Shown here piece by piece: positions 16,480 through 26,187 of a stretch of 44,710 nucleotides of DNA. Positions within the stretch are counted from its first letter, which is position 1. Each line of letters begins with the position of its first letter. Source of the DNA: Ruminococcus sp. (GTDB lineage Bacteria; Bacillota; Clostridia; Oscillospirales; Ruminococcaceae); assembly GCF_024691275.1 (NCBI RefSeq), contig NZ_JAILNU010000047.1, positions 1 through 44,710 on the forward strand. The letters are read 5' to 3'. The translations under genes were made by a program, and so were the position numbers. The notes under the pieces are model-generated. The model made no database searches. It had not been told where the DNA came from and worked only from the letters and a program-made list of their open reading frames with translations.

Positions 16480-17724
16480 ATGAAACTTAAAAGATTCTGC
16501 GGCATACTGACAGCAGCTGTTGTATGCGTTTCAGCTTATGTGCCGACTATCGCAGGCAATAAAAACTATGAGCTTACTGCTTCTGCCGACGAGTGGTACT
16601 TCGCAGGAAGCACCTGTGACCCACTGCACGATACTTCACGCGACGTTCAGAAAGAGGGCGTTGGCAATCCTTTGAATTTCGGCGAAAGAAATACTCCTGC
16701 CGATGCTTCTGCTGCCGAGATCCGTGCCATCAACCACAAAATGACCGTTCAGGAAGTAAAGTATGCTCTCTATAAGGAAATTGACGAGCACTGGGATCTT
16801 ATCTCCACCCGTCTCGGTCAGACAGACCGCGAAAAAATGTACGCTCTTTTCCTCGGTCTCGGTTCAAGAGAATCCACTCTCGGTGAGGGCAAGATCGGTT
16901 CAGACCACGAAACCGCCTACGAAGACGGCTGGGGTGTGAACTCCGCCCACGCTTACGGTACTATGCAGACCGCTGTTACCGCATTTGCAGACTGTGATCC
17001 TACATTCATGCCCGAGGACAATGTTCCCGAAATGTTCCAGTACTCATTTACACCGTCCAACTTCTATGACTGCATAATCTCCAATCATATGGGTATCAGA
17101 AAGATACTTCACTTTGCAGAAATATGCATCAATAAGGAAAAAATGCACGGCTATCAGGTCATCAGAAACAGTCTCAAAGGCTTCAATACAGGCTGGTGCT
17201 ACATGGCTGAGGACAGCGGCGCATACAAGACCTACGCTGATGAGATTTGTGCAATGGCACAGTTCTACTACTATGAGGGACACCTCTACGATAACGTGTT
17301 CACATGGACAGCGGCAGGCGGAAATATGGCTAAATACCGCGAAGGTAATCCGTGGGACTGGTGGGGCGACGGCGAACCGAGTATGGCTCCTATAGAGAAC
17401 AAGCCGCCGACAACTACTTCAACCACTACGACTACAACGACTACAACTACTACCACAACTTCAACTACTTCAAAACCTGTAGCAAAGCCCGTCTACGGCG
17501 ATGCAAACTGTGACAGGGATGTCGATATGGCTGACGTTGTAATCATAATGCAGTCACTGGCTAACCCTGACAAGTACGGCAAAAACGGCTCTGACAAGCA
17601 TCACATCACCGAGCAGGGACTTACAAATGCCGACGTACAGGGAAATAACGGCGTATCTACCGAAGATGCACTGGCGATCCAGCTTTATCTCCTCGGAAAG
17701 TACAAGTCACTTCCCATAGACTGA
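16480..17724 (+). CDS. Secreted dockerin protein with lysozyme-like domain, possible GH124 endoglucanase
   Basis: Start chosen at ATG 16480, 9 bases after GAGG; the frame also opens at GTG 16471. The protein has 414 residues. A signal peptide (MKLKRFCGILTAAVVCVSAY) is followed by a helical domain of about 250 residues with GLGSRESTLGEG and AHAYGTMQTAVTAF. This Glu followed by a glycine-rich AYGTMQ element recalls the goose-lysozyme/GH23 fold that GH124 cellulases share. A linker of nearly pure Thr (about 305-330) leads to a type I dockerin with two calcium-loop repeats: GDANCDRDVDMADVVIIMQ and ADVQGNNGVSTEDALAIQLY. The protein would be docked to a cellulosome scaffold and act on plant cell wall. 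The dockerin is firm; the GH124 call is tentative. Confidence 0.8.
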   Translation: MKLKRFCGILTAAVVCVSAYVPTIAGNKNYELTASADEWYFAGSTCDPLHDTSRDVQKEGVGNPLNFGERNTPADASAAEIRAINHKMTVQEVKYALYKEIDEHWDLISTRLGQTDREKMYALFLGLGSRESTLGEGKIGSDHETAYEDGWGVNSAHAYGTMQTAVTAFADCDPTFMPEDNVPEMFQYSFTPSNFYDCIISNHMGIRKILHFAEICINKEKMHGYQVIRNSLKGFNTGWCYMAEDSGAYKTYADEICAMAQFYYYEGHLYDNVFTWTAAGGNMAKYREGNPWDWWGDGEPSMAPIENKPPTTTSTTTTTTTTTTTTTSTTSKPVAKPVYGDANCDRDVDMADVVIIMQSLANPDKYGKNGSDKHHITEQGLTNADVQGNNGVSTEDALAIQLYLLGKYKSLPID

Positions 17725-17756
17725 GTAAAAGTTCGGATACTCATATAAAAAGTTTT

Positions 17757-17791
17757 GCCCCGAAGCATTCAAAGTGCTTCGGGGCATTTTT
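17757..17791 (+). terminator. Rho-independent terminator after the dockerin gene
   Basis: An 11-bp perfect stem GCCCCGAAGCA/TGCTTCGGGGC with a 7-base loop is followed by ATTTTT. It ends the plus-strand MIF-dockerin transcript. Confidence 0.93.
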
Positions 17792-17849
17792 GCAGCTCAT
17801 GAACACAGGTCAGCTCCCTTGCAGGGCTAACAGTTCGATTCTGCTTGGT

Positions 17850-17896
17850 AAAAAAATGCCATAGTACTTCTGACTTCAGATCAGAAATACTATGGC
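17850..17896 (-). terminator. Rho-independent terminator of the RTX operon
   Basis: On the minus strand GCCATAGTATTTCTGA pairs with TCAGAAGTACTATGGC (one weak pair) around a 7-base loop. It is followed by a run of seven T after one A. It lies about 60 bases past the stop of the large RTX gene. Confidence 0.92.
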
Positions 17897-17954
17897 TTAT
17901 TACTTCTATATGAATAGCTTAGGTACGGGTGGTCTTATTTGTGTTCCCTTGAAC

Positions 17955-20900
17955 TTATGAATTGATAAGAAGCTGATCGAGTGCAGATGTGTCTGCTGTG
18001 ATATCGCCGATATTGATACCGTCGGATACCTGACTGTCATTGCTGAATGCCGACATATTCTCTACAAGCAGCATGGTCTGGATATTTGCTATATCCGAGA
18101 TATCCTTGCTCTCTTCACCAATGACCGCACTGTCGTTTACATCAGAGATCACTGTGTTTTCAGCAGTAATTTCGCCGCCGAAAATATCATCGGAATAAAT
18201 ATCGCTGAGATATTCTGTGAATGTCTGCTCGATGTCTTCTTCCTCAACGGTATCAGGCTGCTTTGTGAGCACGAGTTCCCATGTGTTCTTGTCCACATAA
18301 CCCTCTGCACCGTCTGCAAAACTGAATGTGTAGGTAGCCTGTCCCCACTTGAAGTTGCTTACCGTGAGAACGTCCTCTGTATCGTTTACAGAGATAAGGA
18401 GGTTTGAACCCCACTGGTCAGAAACTGTGATCTCGTCGGAATTGATGTCCTTGAATACAACAAAGCTGTGATCGCTGCCCCACTCGTTGACAGAATCCTG
18501 ACCGTAGCCCTTGCCGAAGATGTATGTATCCTCGCCGTTGCTTCCTGCAAGTGTGTCATTTCCTGCACCGCCGTCAATAATGTCATCGCCATTAGTTGCG
18601 TAGATATTATCATCTCCGTCAGTACCAATGATCGGAGCTGCCTTAGCATTGATATCAGACTTGCCAAGAACTGTTCCGTCGTCAAATACGAACTGATAAT
18701 TGCGGTCGAGATAATCCTCATAGAAGGACTTGACGATAAGCTTATCTCCTGTTTCATCGCCAAAGCTGATCGAGAGGCTGTTATCGTTTTCACGTACACT
18801 GTTCATATCCTCTGCGCTATAGCCGTGGATAACGATAGTGCAGCTGTCTGCTGATGCTTCAATAGTATCAACATCATAACCCATACCGTAAACGTAAGTG
18901 TTAGCGCCTGTGCCTCCGTTGAGAATATCATCGCCTGCTCCGCCGTCAAGGATATCATTGCCTGAACCGCCGTTAAGCTTATCATTTCCGTCACCTGCGA
19001 TAATGCTCCAGCCGCTGTTGTCAACAGCAAAGAGCTGATCATCGTCAGATGTGCCGTAAACAGGTGCATTTACTGCTTCGATCTGATGCTGTTCAAGAAC
19101 AGTTTCATCATCAAATACGAAATTGAAGTCGCGGTTGCTGTTGAAGTTGAAGAAGCCTTCGACAATAAGTCTGTCGCCTGTATCCTCACCAAAGTCGATA
19201 ACAAGATCGTTATTCGGCATTCTGGTATTATGCATATCCGCTGTTGTATAGCCGTGGATAACAATTGTATTCAGGTCGCCCGAAGCATGGATAGTATCAA
19301 CATCATAGCCGATATCAAAGATGTATGTATCTCCGCCGTGGTCGCTCTGGAGGAAGTCATTTCCTGCGCCGCCGTCAAGAACATCTGAACCGCCGCCTGC
19401 ACGGATCTGGTCATCACCGTCACCGCCATAGAGGAAGCTGTTGTTGTCGCCGTCGTAGATAATGTCGTTGCCGTCGCCGCCGTAAATTGTATTTATACCA
19501 TTGCCGCCGTAAAGTGAATCATCACCCTCGCCGCCTTCGATATAATCGTCGTCATTTCCGCCGTAGATAGCGTCGTCACCGTCTTCACCGAACATACGGT
19601 TATTGCCGTTGCCGCCGTTCATAGTATCGTTGCCGCTGCCGCCCATGATAAGATCTGCAAGCTCGCCGCCTGTGAAGTTATCATCACCGTCACCGCCGTA
19701 CATATTGTTTATGCCGTTGCCGCCGTGGAATACATCATCTCCGTCGTCACCGTACATATTATTAACGCCTTCGCCGCCGACAAATACGTCATTTCCTGCG
19801 CCGCCGTAGAGGTTATCATTGCCGTTCCCTGCTTCGAGGTAATCATCGCCATCGTCGCCGTAGAGAGTATCATCTCCGTCGCCGCCAAACAGTGAATCAT
19901 TTCCGTCTTCGCCGCGAACAAAATCATTTCCTTCGTCAGCATAGACTGTATCGTCGCCGTTTCCGCCGTAGATCTCATCGTTACCGTCATTGCCTGCGAT
20001 AACATCGTCACCGTCTTCGCCGTAGAGCTTGTCAGCACCTGCACCGCCGAGAACAACATCATTGCCGCCGCCTGCATTGATAACATCATTACCGTTTCCG
20101 CCGTCAAGGTGGCTACTTCCGTTGCCGTCTGTAATGGTATCGTCGCCGTCTTCACCGCGGATTATATTTGTGCCGTTTCCGCCTGTGATAGTATCGTTGC
20201 CTTCGCCGCCGTAGATGAAGTTGAGGTTGTCGCCGCCTGTAATAGTATCATCACCTGCGCCGCCTCTGATGATATTGAAGCCGTCGCCTGCTGTGATAGT
20301 ATCGTCGCCGTCAGTTCCTTCGATCACCTGACGTGAATCACCGCCGCCGAGTATCTTGCTATCGCCGTCGAAGACGAAGTCATAATTCTCAGGAACATTG
20401 ATAAAGTCAGGAAGGCTGATAGTCTCGCCTGTTTCTATATGTGTGAGTACGATGCCGTTGTTTATATCTACGCTGAGAGTGTAGTCATCAGCGCTTATCT
20501 CGTCGCCGAATATAAGTGCGCTCAGACCCTCTGAATCGTAAATGACATCATTGCCGTGATCTGCATTGATGTAGTATGTATCTCTGCCCTTTCCGCCGTA
20601 CAGTATATCATCACCTGTACCGCCGCTGAGAGAGTCGCTTCCCTCGCCGCCGTAAAGTGCATCATTGCCTTCACCGCCATTGAGGATATCGTCACCCTTA
20701 TCACCATAAAGAACGTCATCGCCTGCTCCACCGCTGAGAGTATCGTTTCCGTTTCCGCCATAAATAACGTCATTGCCTGCGTCTCCGCTGACGGTATCAT
20801 TTCCTTCTTCACCGTAGATCAGATCATCGCCGGCACCTGCACTGATATTGTCATCTCCGTCACCGCCGTAAACGATATCGTTTCCTGCATCAGCATCTAT

Positions 20901-23900
20901 ATTGTCGCTTCCGTCCTCGCCATAAATTATGTCGTTTCCTGCACCTGCACTGATCTTGTCATTTCCACTGCCGCCGAAGATAGTATCATTGCCTGATGAA
21001 GCATTTATAGTATCATTTCCGTCACCTGACCAGATGATCTCGTTTTCCGATGTTCCGTTGACAGTATCATTGCCATCAGAACCGATAACTACAACTGCAT
21101 TGTTGTAACGTGCAACTGTTTCAGCCGACTCAGGGTGAGCACTTACGAACTGAGATACAAAATTTGTACCGTAAACGTTGTCATAAGCTTTGAGATATGA
21201 GCAGATGCTGCATATGATATCACTTGCTTCACCGTTTGTATCAGTCTGCTCTCCAAGTACTGCACTGAGCTCTTCAAGATTGAATACACGCTGACCGTTT
21301 TCATTTACAGTGACAGATACTGTATCGAGTATATATGCTGCCTTGCTGTCTCTGTTGAGAAGATTGAAATAGAGCTCCTCGAACTTTGCATACATCTTCT
21401 TCAGTATCGCAGCAGCATTGGTATTAGGATTTGTGCTGTTTCCTGCACCGATGAACGATTCAACGCCCATGATAGTTTCAATAACGTGCAGGTCACGGGC
21501 ATCAATTGCGCTGCCTCTTGAATTGCTTGCTATATTGTCGGCTCCTGATATATGATAGAGTATCTTCTTTGTGAGGATACGCTTTTCAACATAATCCTCC
21601 GATGCCTTGAATGTATCAACAAGATTCGTGAGGTAGCCGTCTGTATCATGCTCAAGTGCGTAAGTTACACTGTGAAGGTTGCCGAATGATGTAAGATCAT
21701 CATCAACGCCCTCTGTGTGGAGCTCCTGTGTATCAAAAGTCGAAGCCTCGAACCAGTGCTCGGAGATATTGTGCTTAACGCCGTTGATCATGACATCAGC
21801 AAAGAGCTCCTTATTAGGTGCGTCCTCAGGCTCTCCTTCGGGAGAATGCGATACTGTGCTTATTGAGGTTATGCCAAGCTCAGCAAGTGTAAAGAGCTCC
21901 TTCTTAGCAAGCTCTTCTTCAGTATCAGACACAGGGAAATACGTAACACCGTTATGATCCTTGTCGATCCATACACGAAGGTCAGCAAAATGAGCATCCT
22001 TTGCATTTACAACGTTGTCGTTGTTGGTATCGAATGTTTTGAGTACCTCAAAACCGTCTGCAGATCTCTTTCCGCTTGGAAGTATTACCTGATCGCTGAA
22101 CAGCTCAGAACCGTTCGTGATCTTATTATCCTCATCGCGGTTATATACAAGGAAACCGTCCACAGTATCTATCCATGCGGTCTTTTCTGCAAATCCGTTA
22201 TTGTCTATATCAAAGTAAACGCCATTCTCTACATTTGTGGTATGAACGCCGTCATTATTGAGGTCGATTATAAGCGGATCACGAGGAGGCTGTGCCTGTC
22301 CTGCACTATCATAATCACCCGGAAGTGTTCCTGATGTATCATCTCTGAGTTCGTCCCACGGACCGCCTACGAATGTGCCGCCGCCAGAACCTTGCTTCTT
22401 CTCAAGCTCCATGTCTTCATTGAGGATATATGTACCGCTCAAGCCGTCTATCTCAAAGTAGAAGTTTTCGTCATTTGTATAATAGTTTGTAAGCTTCATT
22501 GAAGCGCCTGTCTGTTTTGACTTGATAATAACGCTGTTGAGCGATTTTTCAAAACTGATTACTTCCTTGAAGCTCTTCAGATCTGTAGGAACATTTTTGA
22601 ATAAAACATAGTTGGTTCCAAAAGAATCATTAACATAATCGTGGTCATCAACGTGTCCCTGATTTGATGAACTGCCATATATATCCTTGTTGAATATATA
22701 TGTATCGTTTCCTCCGCCACCGTATAAATAGTCGGTTCCCGAACCGCCGTCTATAGTGTCAGCGCCTTCATTGCCATAGATAGTATCGCTGCCTGCTCTT
22801 CCTTCAATATAGTCGTTATCATTGCCGCCGTAAAGGTAATCTTTGTTATAGCTTCCGTAGATATTATCATTACCGTCTTCGCCGTAGATTATATCGCCTT
22901 CTTCAGCGTCTTTGCCATAATCTCCATAGAGATTATCATTACCGCCATTACCGTGGATAGTGTCTTTTCCGCTGCCGCCGTGGATAGTATCGTTGCCTTC
23001 GCCGCCTTCTATCGCGTCGTCGCCGTCATCACCGAAGATGTTATCATCTCCGTCATCGCCGTAAAGTAAATCATTGCTTTTACCGCCGTGAATCGTATCA
23101 TTGCCTTGTCCGCCTGCGATAGTATCAATATCATCACCGCCAAATATGATATCTTTATATCTTCCGCCGATAAATGTGTCATTTCCCTTGCCAAGAAATA
23201 CGACTGTTTTCTTATTAGGACCTGCGCTATAATTTTTTTCATCATCAGTTACGATGAGATCATATCCATGATCCGAAAGGAGTTCCTTGAGATCATCAAA
23301 AGCATCCGGCAGTTCATCAGTTGTTTCGCCGTCTTCAATGAATTCTTCAAGATCAGCTATTATATCTGCTACCCTGCTGTCGTTGTTTACCATTGTCTGG
23401 AATTCAACAGTGCGAATATAGTCAAGGCAATCCTTTACTATGCCGTTATTTGCATCATATACACTATTTTCAGCATCTCTTGCTTCTGCATACTTACTTT
23501 CAATAGTATCCCACAAATAATAAAAATCATCTTTATCAAGATAATGATCACTAAGGAAATCACCCGCAATATCCCAAATGATCTGTTTGAGAAGATAATC
23601 ATCTTCTCCATCTTTGAACTGATTGCCAACTAATTTTAAAGCTCCTTCCAAAACCTTTGGAAGCTTGGTATATTCACTATTGGTCGCTAATTCGATAATA
23701 AATGACAAAGTATCAAATTTATCCATTCCAAGTGAATAAACTATCTCTCTTGCATCATCAAGATCAAGGTTATTTGAATCAATAAAGCGCATTGTATATC
23801 CTATAAGAGTTGCAAGCTGAGGAAGTTTGCCAAATATTGTTGCTTCGATATTTGCATTATCAAGAACCGCTCCCATAATTGATTCTACATAATCAATAAG

Positions 23901-24878
23901 AGCATCATAAGCGCCTTTGTCATTCAAATTAAGAAGATACGAAACATATTTCTTTAATAGTATTGATTGTTCATTTTCAGAAATAATATCAAATATTGGA
24001 GTAACACGTCCTGCAAAATCTATTTCAGTTGCGATCGAATCTCCATCTGTTCTGAAGAAAGAATTCGGGCTGTGATTCTGTGCAACAATGCTTCCTATAT
24101 CATTCCAATCATAACTTGGAGCTTCAAGACCATAGCCTTCACAATAATACTGATTTGTTCCGGGCAGCTGTTCAAGCAGTATATGCACAAAATCCGTACT
24201 AAGAGAGTAATTTGAAATATGACCCGCTCTTTCACTTATTTTATTTGCATATTTAGTAATAAAATCTTTTGAAAAGCCCTGTCCGTCCAAACTTACACAT
24301 CTTGTTATCTTATCACTGAGGATAGCACAATACATAGCCTTATTGCCGCCCTTTGAGTGACCGGTGACAGTAATATCACTATAAGGCAGGCTGTTTATAT
24401 AATTCAACGCATCTTCCTGACATGGAGAATCAGTCATTTTAGCCGCTTTTACATCGTCAAGCCATTCATCATAATTGGCTGTTCCAAGAAAAGCAACAAC
24501 TGCTTCATCAGGTGTTTCATCATCTGTAAAACACAGCGCAAGCTTCTTTGTTCCATTAGGTGAATTAAGAAAATCTGTAAATCTAAGATTTGATATTCTC
24601 TCATTGCTGAGAATATATCCTATTACCTGTCCCCATTCTTTTGCACTTATAAAGAAATCAGTATCAATTATGTCATCATTGCCTTTAAGAAGTGCGATCT
24701 TATCATCGTCAAATTTACTAAGTATTTCACCAACTGTTTTGCCTTTACTTTTTTCACTACTAAATGTAATACGATTAACTTCGTCTATAGACGCTGCCTC
24801 ATAAATATCATCACTTGCTTCATTAAAATAAGTGAGCATTTCAATCATACATAGTTCTTCTGCTGTAAAAAATACCAT
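17955..24878 (-). CDS. Giant RTX calcium-binding protein with N-terminal alpha/beta-hydrolase (DUF2974-like) domain
   Basis: The protein has 2307 residues; SD AAAGAGGAGATT precedes the ATG. Residues about 65-300 form a lipase-like alpha/beta hydrolase: VTGHSKGGNKAMY with nucleophile Ser175, VSLDGQGF (Asp198) and AQNHSPN (His269), as in DUF2974/Mbeg1-like proteins. A helical region follows (about 300-560). RTX nonapeptides (GGxGxDxhx) occur in three blocks, near 565-730, 1265-1440 and 1515-1850. Between blocks 1 and 2 lies an EF-hand-like segment (DPLIIDLNNDGVHTTN, DTNNDNVVNAKDAHFADLRV), as in FrpC-type proteins. The C-terminal part holds three modules, each a beta-rich stretch plus RTX. The last 100 residues are acidic and end DTSALDQLLINS, like type I secretion signals. 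There is no N-terminal signal peptide or sortase site. It probably is an exported Ca-dependent surface or secreted hydrolase; substrate and exporter are unknown. Last gene of an operon with two lipoproteins. Confidence 0.88.
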   Translation of the reverse strand: MVFFTAEELCMIEMLTYFNEASDDIYEAASIDEVNRITFSSEKSKGKTVGEILSKFDDDKIALLKGNDDIIDTDFFISAKEWGQVIGYILSNERISNLRFTDFLNSPNGTKKLALCFTDDETPDEAVVAFLGTANYDEWLDDVKAAKMTDSPCQEDALNYINSLPYSDITVTGHSKGGNKAMYCAILSDKITRCVSLDGQGFSKDFITKYANKISERAGHISNYSLSTDFVHILLEQLPGTNQYYCEGYGLEAPSYDWNDIGSIVAQNHSPNSFFRTDGDSIATEIDFAGRVTPIFDIISENEQSILLKKYVSYLLNLNDKGAYDALIDYVESIMGAVLDNANIEATIFGKLPQLATLIGYTMRFIDSNNLDLDDAREIVYSLGMDKFDTLSFIIELATNSEYTKLPKVLEGALKLVGNQFKDGEDDYLLKQIIWDIAGDFLSDHYLDKDDFYYLWDTIESKYAEARDAENSVYDANNGIVKDCLDYIRTVEFQTMVNNDSRVADIIADLEEFIEDGETTDELPDAFDDLKELLSDHGYDLIVTDDEKNYSAGPNKKTVVFLGKGNDTFIGGRYKDIIFGGDDIDTIAGGQGNDTIHGGKSNDLLYGDDGDDNIFGDDGDDAIEGGEGNDTIHGGSGKDTIHGNGGNDNLYGDYGKDAEEGDIIYGEDGNDNIYGSYNKDYLYGGNDNDYIEGRAGSDTIYGNEGADTIDGGSGTDYLYGGGGNDTYIFNKDIYGSSSNQGHVDDHDYVNDSFGTNYVLFKNVPTDLKSFKEVISFEKSLNSVIIKSKQTGASMKLTNYYTNDENFYFEIDGLSGTYILNEDMELEKKQGSGGGTFVGGPWDELRDDTSGTLPGDYDSAGQAQPPRDPLIIDLNNDGVHTTNVENGVYFDIDNNGFAEKTAWIDTVDGFLVYNRDEDNKITNGSELFSDQVILPSGKRSADGFEVLKTFDTNNDNVVNAKDAHFADLRVWIDKDHNGVTYFPVSDTEEELAKKELFTLAELGITSISTVSHSPEGEPEDAPNKELFADVMINGVKHNISEHWFEASTFDTQELHTEGVDDDLTSFGNLHSVTYALEHDTDGYLTNLVDTFKASEDYVEKRILTKKILYHISGADNIASNSRGSAIDARDLHVIETIMGVESFIGAGNSTNPNTNAAAILKKMYAKFEELYFNLLNRDSKAAYILDTVSVTVNENGQRVFNLEELSAVLGEQTDTNGEASDIICSICSYLKAYDNVYGTNFVSQFVSAHPESAETVARYNNAVVVIGSDGNDTVNGTSENEIIWSGDGNDTINASSGNDTIFGGSGNDKISAGAGNDIIYGEDGSDNIDADAGNDIVYGGDGDDNISAGAGDDLIYGEEGNDTVSGDAGNDVIYGGNGNDTLSGGAGDDVLYGDKGDDILNGGEGNDALYGGEGSDSLSGGTGDDILYGGKGRDTYYINADHGNDVIYDSEGLSALIFGDEISADDYTLSVDINNGIVLTHIETGETISLPDFINVPENYDFVFDGDSKILGGGDSRQVIEGTDGDDTITAGDGFNIIRGGAGDDTITGGDNLNFIYGGEGNDTITGGNGTNIIRGEDGDDTITDGNGSSHLDGGNGNDVINAGGGNDVVLGGAGADKLYGEDGDDVIAGNDGNDEIYGGNGDDTVYADEGNDFVRGEDGNDSLFGGDGDDTLYGDDGDDYLEAGNGNDNLYGGAGNDVFVGGEGVNNMYGDDGDDVFHGGNGINNMYGGDGDDNFTGGELADLIMGGSGNDTMNGGNGNNRMFGEDGDDAIYGGNDDDYIEGGEGDDSLYGGNGINTIYGGDGNDIIYDGDNNSFLYGGDGDDQIRAGGGSDVLDGGAGNDFLQSDHGGDTYIFDIGYDVDTIHASGDLNTIVIHGYTTADMHNTRMPNNDLVIDFGEDTGDRLIVEGFFNFNSNRDFNFVFDDETVLEQHQIEAVNAPVYGTSDDDQLFAVDNSGWSIIAGDGNDKLNGGSGNDILDGGAGDDILNGGTGANTYVYGMGYDVDTIEASADSCTIVIHGYSAEDMNSVRENDNSLSISFGDETGDKLIVKSFYEDYLDRNYQFVFDDGTVLGKSDINAKAAPIIGTDGDDNIYATNGDDIIDGGAGNDTLAGSNGEDTYIFGKGYGQDSVNEWGSDHSFVVFKDINSDEITVSDQWGSNLLISVNDTEDVLTVSNFKWGQATYTFSFADGAEGYVDKNTWELVLTKQPDTVEEEDIEQTFTEYLSDIYSDDIFGGEITAENTVISDVNDSAVIGEESKDISDIANIQTMLLVENMSAFSNDSQVSDGINIGDITADTSALDQLLINS

Positions 24879-24897
24879 TATTAAATCTCCTCTTTAA

Positions 24898-25713
24898 TTA
24901 TTTCATATTGATATCGATATCATAGATCATATGATCCCTATCATACATATCGGAATGATTTTTGTATGTCAAGCGGTCAAAATCCTCCTTTCTGATTATC
25001 GTAGCTCTGAAATTACATACAAAATCATGTCCATCATTTAAATATGTATCTGAAAAAGCATCTAACTGCGCTTCAGTACATTCTTCATCAGGTACAAATA
25101 GTACCGCTGTGGATTCTACTTTATCCTTTACAGTATTTTCATTTATTACATCATCATATTCCATATCTGCTGAGCATGGATAGACATATACTTTAACATT
25201 ACCTTCTCCAAAATATGCCTCAACATAATCAGTAACGACTTTTTCCATAGCTTCTCTTACCGCTACAAGTATATATTTATCAGAATAATTGCCGTCTCTG
25301 TCTTTTTCAACAGTGACAATATTGCGGCTATCTTCCTTGTCATATCCTTTGGGAACAAAAGCTGTTTTTTCCTGACCCATTATCCATGCCGAATCATGAG
25401 AAAGGCACTCAAATTCTACACCTTTGTACTTTTCATCAAGATACAAAAATGCATTCTCAATATTCATTATACCTCTCTTCTGATTCGACTCTAACTTGTC
25501 GATATCTGTTGGAAGTCCATTTTCTGCAAGTATCGCCTTTTGTCTTTCTGTCAGTACAGAACGGTCAGCTGTTGGTGTTACAGCTGATGTCGGTTCATTA
25601 ACAGTGGTATCGTCTTTTTTGCCGATAGGCACATAACAGCCGCATAACCCACAATACATTGCAACACTCAATAATAAAACAGTTGATCTAATGTAATGCT
25701 TTTTCTTTTTCAT
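24898..25713 (-). CDS. Lipoprotein of unknown function, RTX-operon gene 2
   Basis: Start chosen at ATG 25713, because AAGGTGA lies just upstream and the following residues form a lipoprotein signal (MKKKKHYIRSTVLLLSVAMY, then CGLCGC lipobox). The upstream frame overlaps the previous gene. The mature protein is about 250 residues: a short polar Thr/Ser linker, then a mixed alpha/beta domain with VAVREAMEKVVTDYVEAYFG and KVYVYPCSADMEYDD. No known family was recognised. It ends 20 bases before the RTX start codon. Base composition is more A+T-rich than flanking housekeeping genes. It is probably anchored on the outer face of the membrane and may assist or restrain the RTX protein; that is inference. 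Confidence 0.82.
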   Translation of the reverse strand: MKKKKHYIRSTVLLLSVAMYCGLCGCYVPIGKKDDTTVNEPTSAVTPTADRSVLTERQKAILAENGLPTDIDKLESNQKRGIMNIENAFLYLDEKYKGVEFECLSHDSAWIMGQEKTAFVPKGYDKEDSRNIVTVEKDRDGNYSDKYILVAVREAMEKVVTDYVEAYFGEGNVKVYVYPCSADMEYDDVINENTVKDKVESTAVLFVPDEECTEAQLDAFSDTYLNDGHDFVCNFRATIIRKEDFDRLTYKNHSDMYDRDHMIYDIDINMK

Positions 25714-25726
25714 AGTTTTCACCTTA

Positions 25727-26134
25727 TCAATTTTGCATTTTAAATACTTCTTCATGAATTGCTTTATACTCATAATTTGTTGGAAGCTCATTTCCGCTTT
25801 CATTCAATTTTTGAATTTCTGAATAGAAATCATCATCGAATGAAAAAATGCCGCCCCTGATATAATCGTTTGAGAAGGTCTGAAAACATTTTTCTTCCAG
25901 ATCTTCTTTTAATTTTGATATAAGACTTTTTTTATACACCGAATCAGTGATATTAACATCGTTTTTATTACTGCTTACTACGTAAAAATCCTTATCATAT
26001 TTTTCATTCATATATTCAAGTGCGGTCTTTTTAGCTTTTTTAGTATCAAATTCTTTATAAAGATCGTTTTTTTCATCACAGCCGAATAAGATCATAGATA
26101 AACTGCAACATATGATAAAGAGTTCCCTTTTCAT
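25727..26134 (-). CDS. Small lipoprotein of unknown function, RTX-operon gene 1
   Basis: Start chosen at ATG 26134 rather than GTG 26143, because AAGGTGA ends about 7 bases before it. The protein has 135 residues with a lipoprotein signal MKRELFIICCSLSMILFGC; the lipobox is LFGC. The mature part is charged and probably alpha/beta (AKKTALEYMNEKYDKDFYVV resembles small DUF-type lipoproteins with a cystatin-like start). The stop TGA overlaps the SD region of the next lipoprotein gene. The two genes share almost the same leader (TTGATAAGGTGAAA), which points to a duplication of the start region or common control. Function unknown. Confidence 0.8.
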   Translation of the reverse strand: MKRELFIICCSLSMILFGCDEKNDLYKEFDTKKAKKTALEYMNEKYDKDFYVVSSNKNDVNITDSVYKKSLISKLKEDLEEKCFQTFSNDYIRGGIFSFDDDFYSEIQKLNESGNELPTNYEYKAIHEEVFKMQN

Positions 26135-26187
26135 AACTTTCACCTTATCAAAATTAAATGGTTGGATAAAAACATTTTCTACTGCTC

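Noticed and set aside
17808..17850. tRNA-like string with GTTCGATTC and a CCC/GGG stem
   Set aside because: Only a T-arm-like and an anticodon-arm-like piece can be drawn; no acceptor stem or D-arm of proper length pairs, so it is at most a tRNA remnant.
18860..21070. Dense short tandem DNA repeats resembling a CRISPR or satellite array
   Set aside because: The periodicity is 27 bases and follows the RTX nonapeptides of a long intact reading frame; there are no spacers or cas genes.
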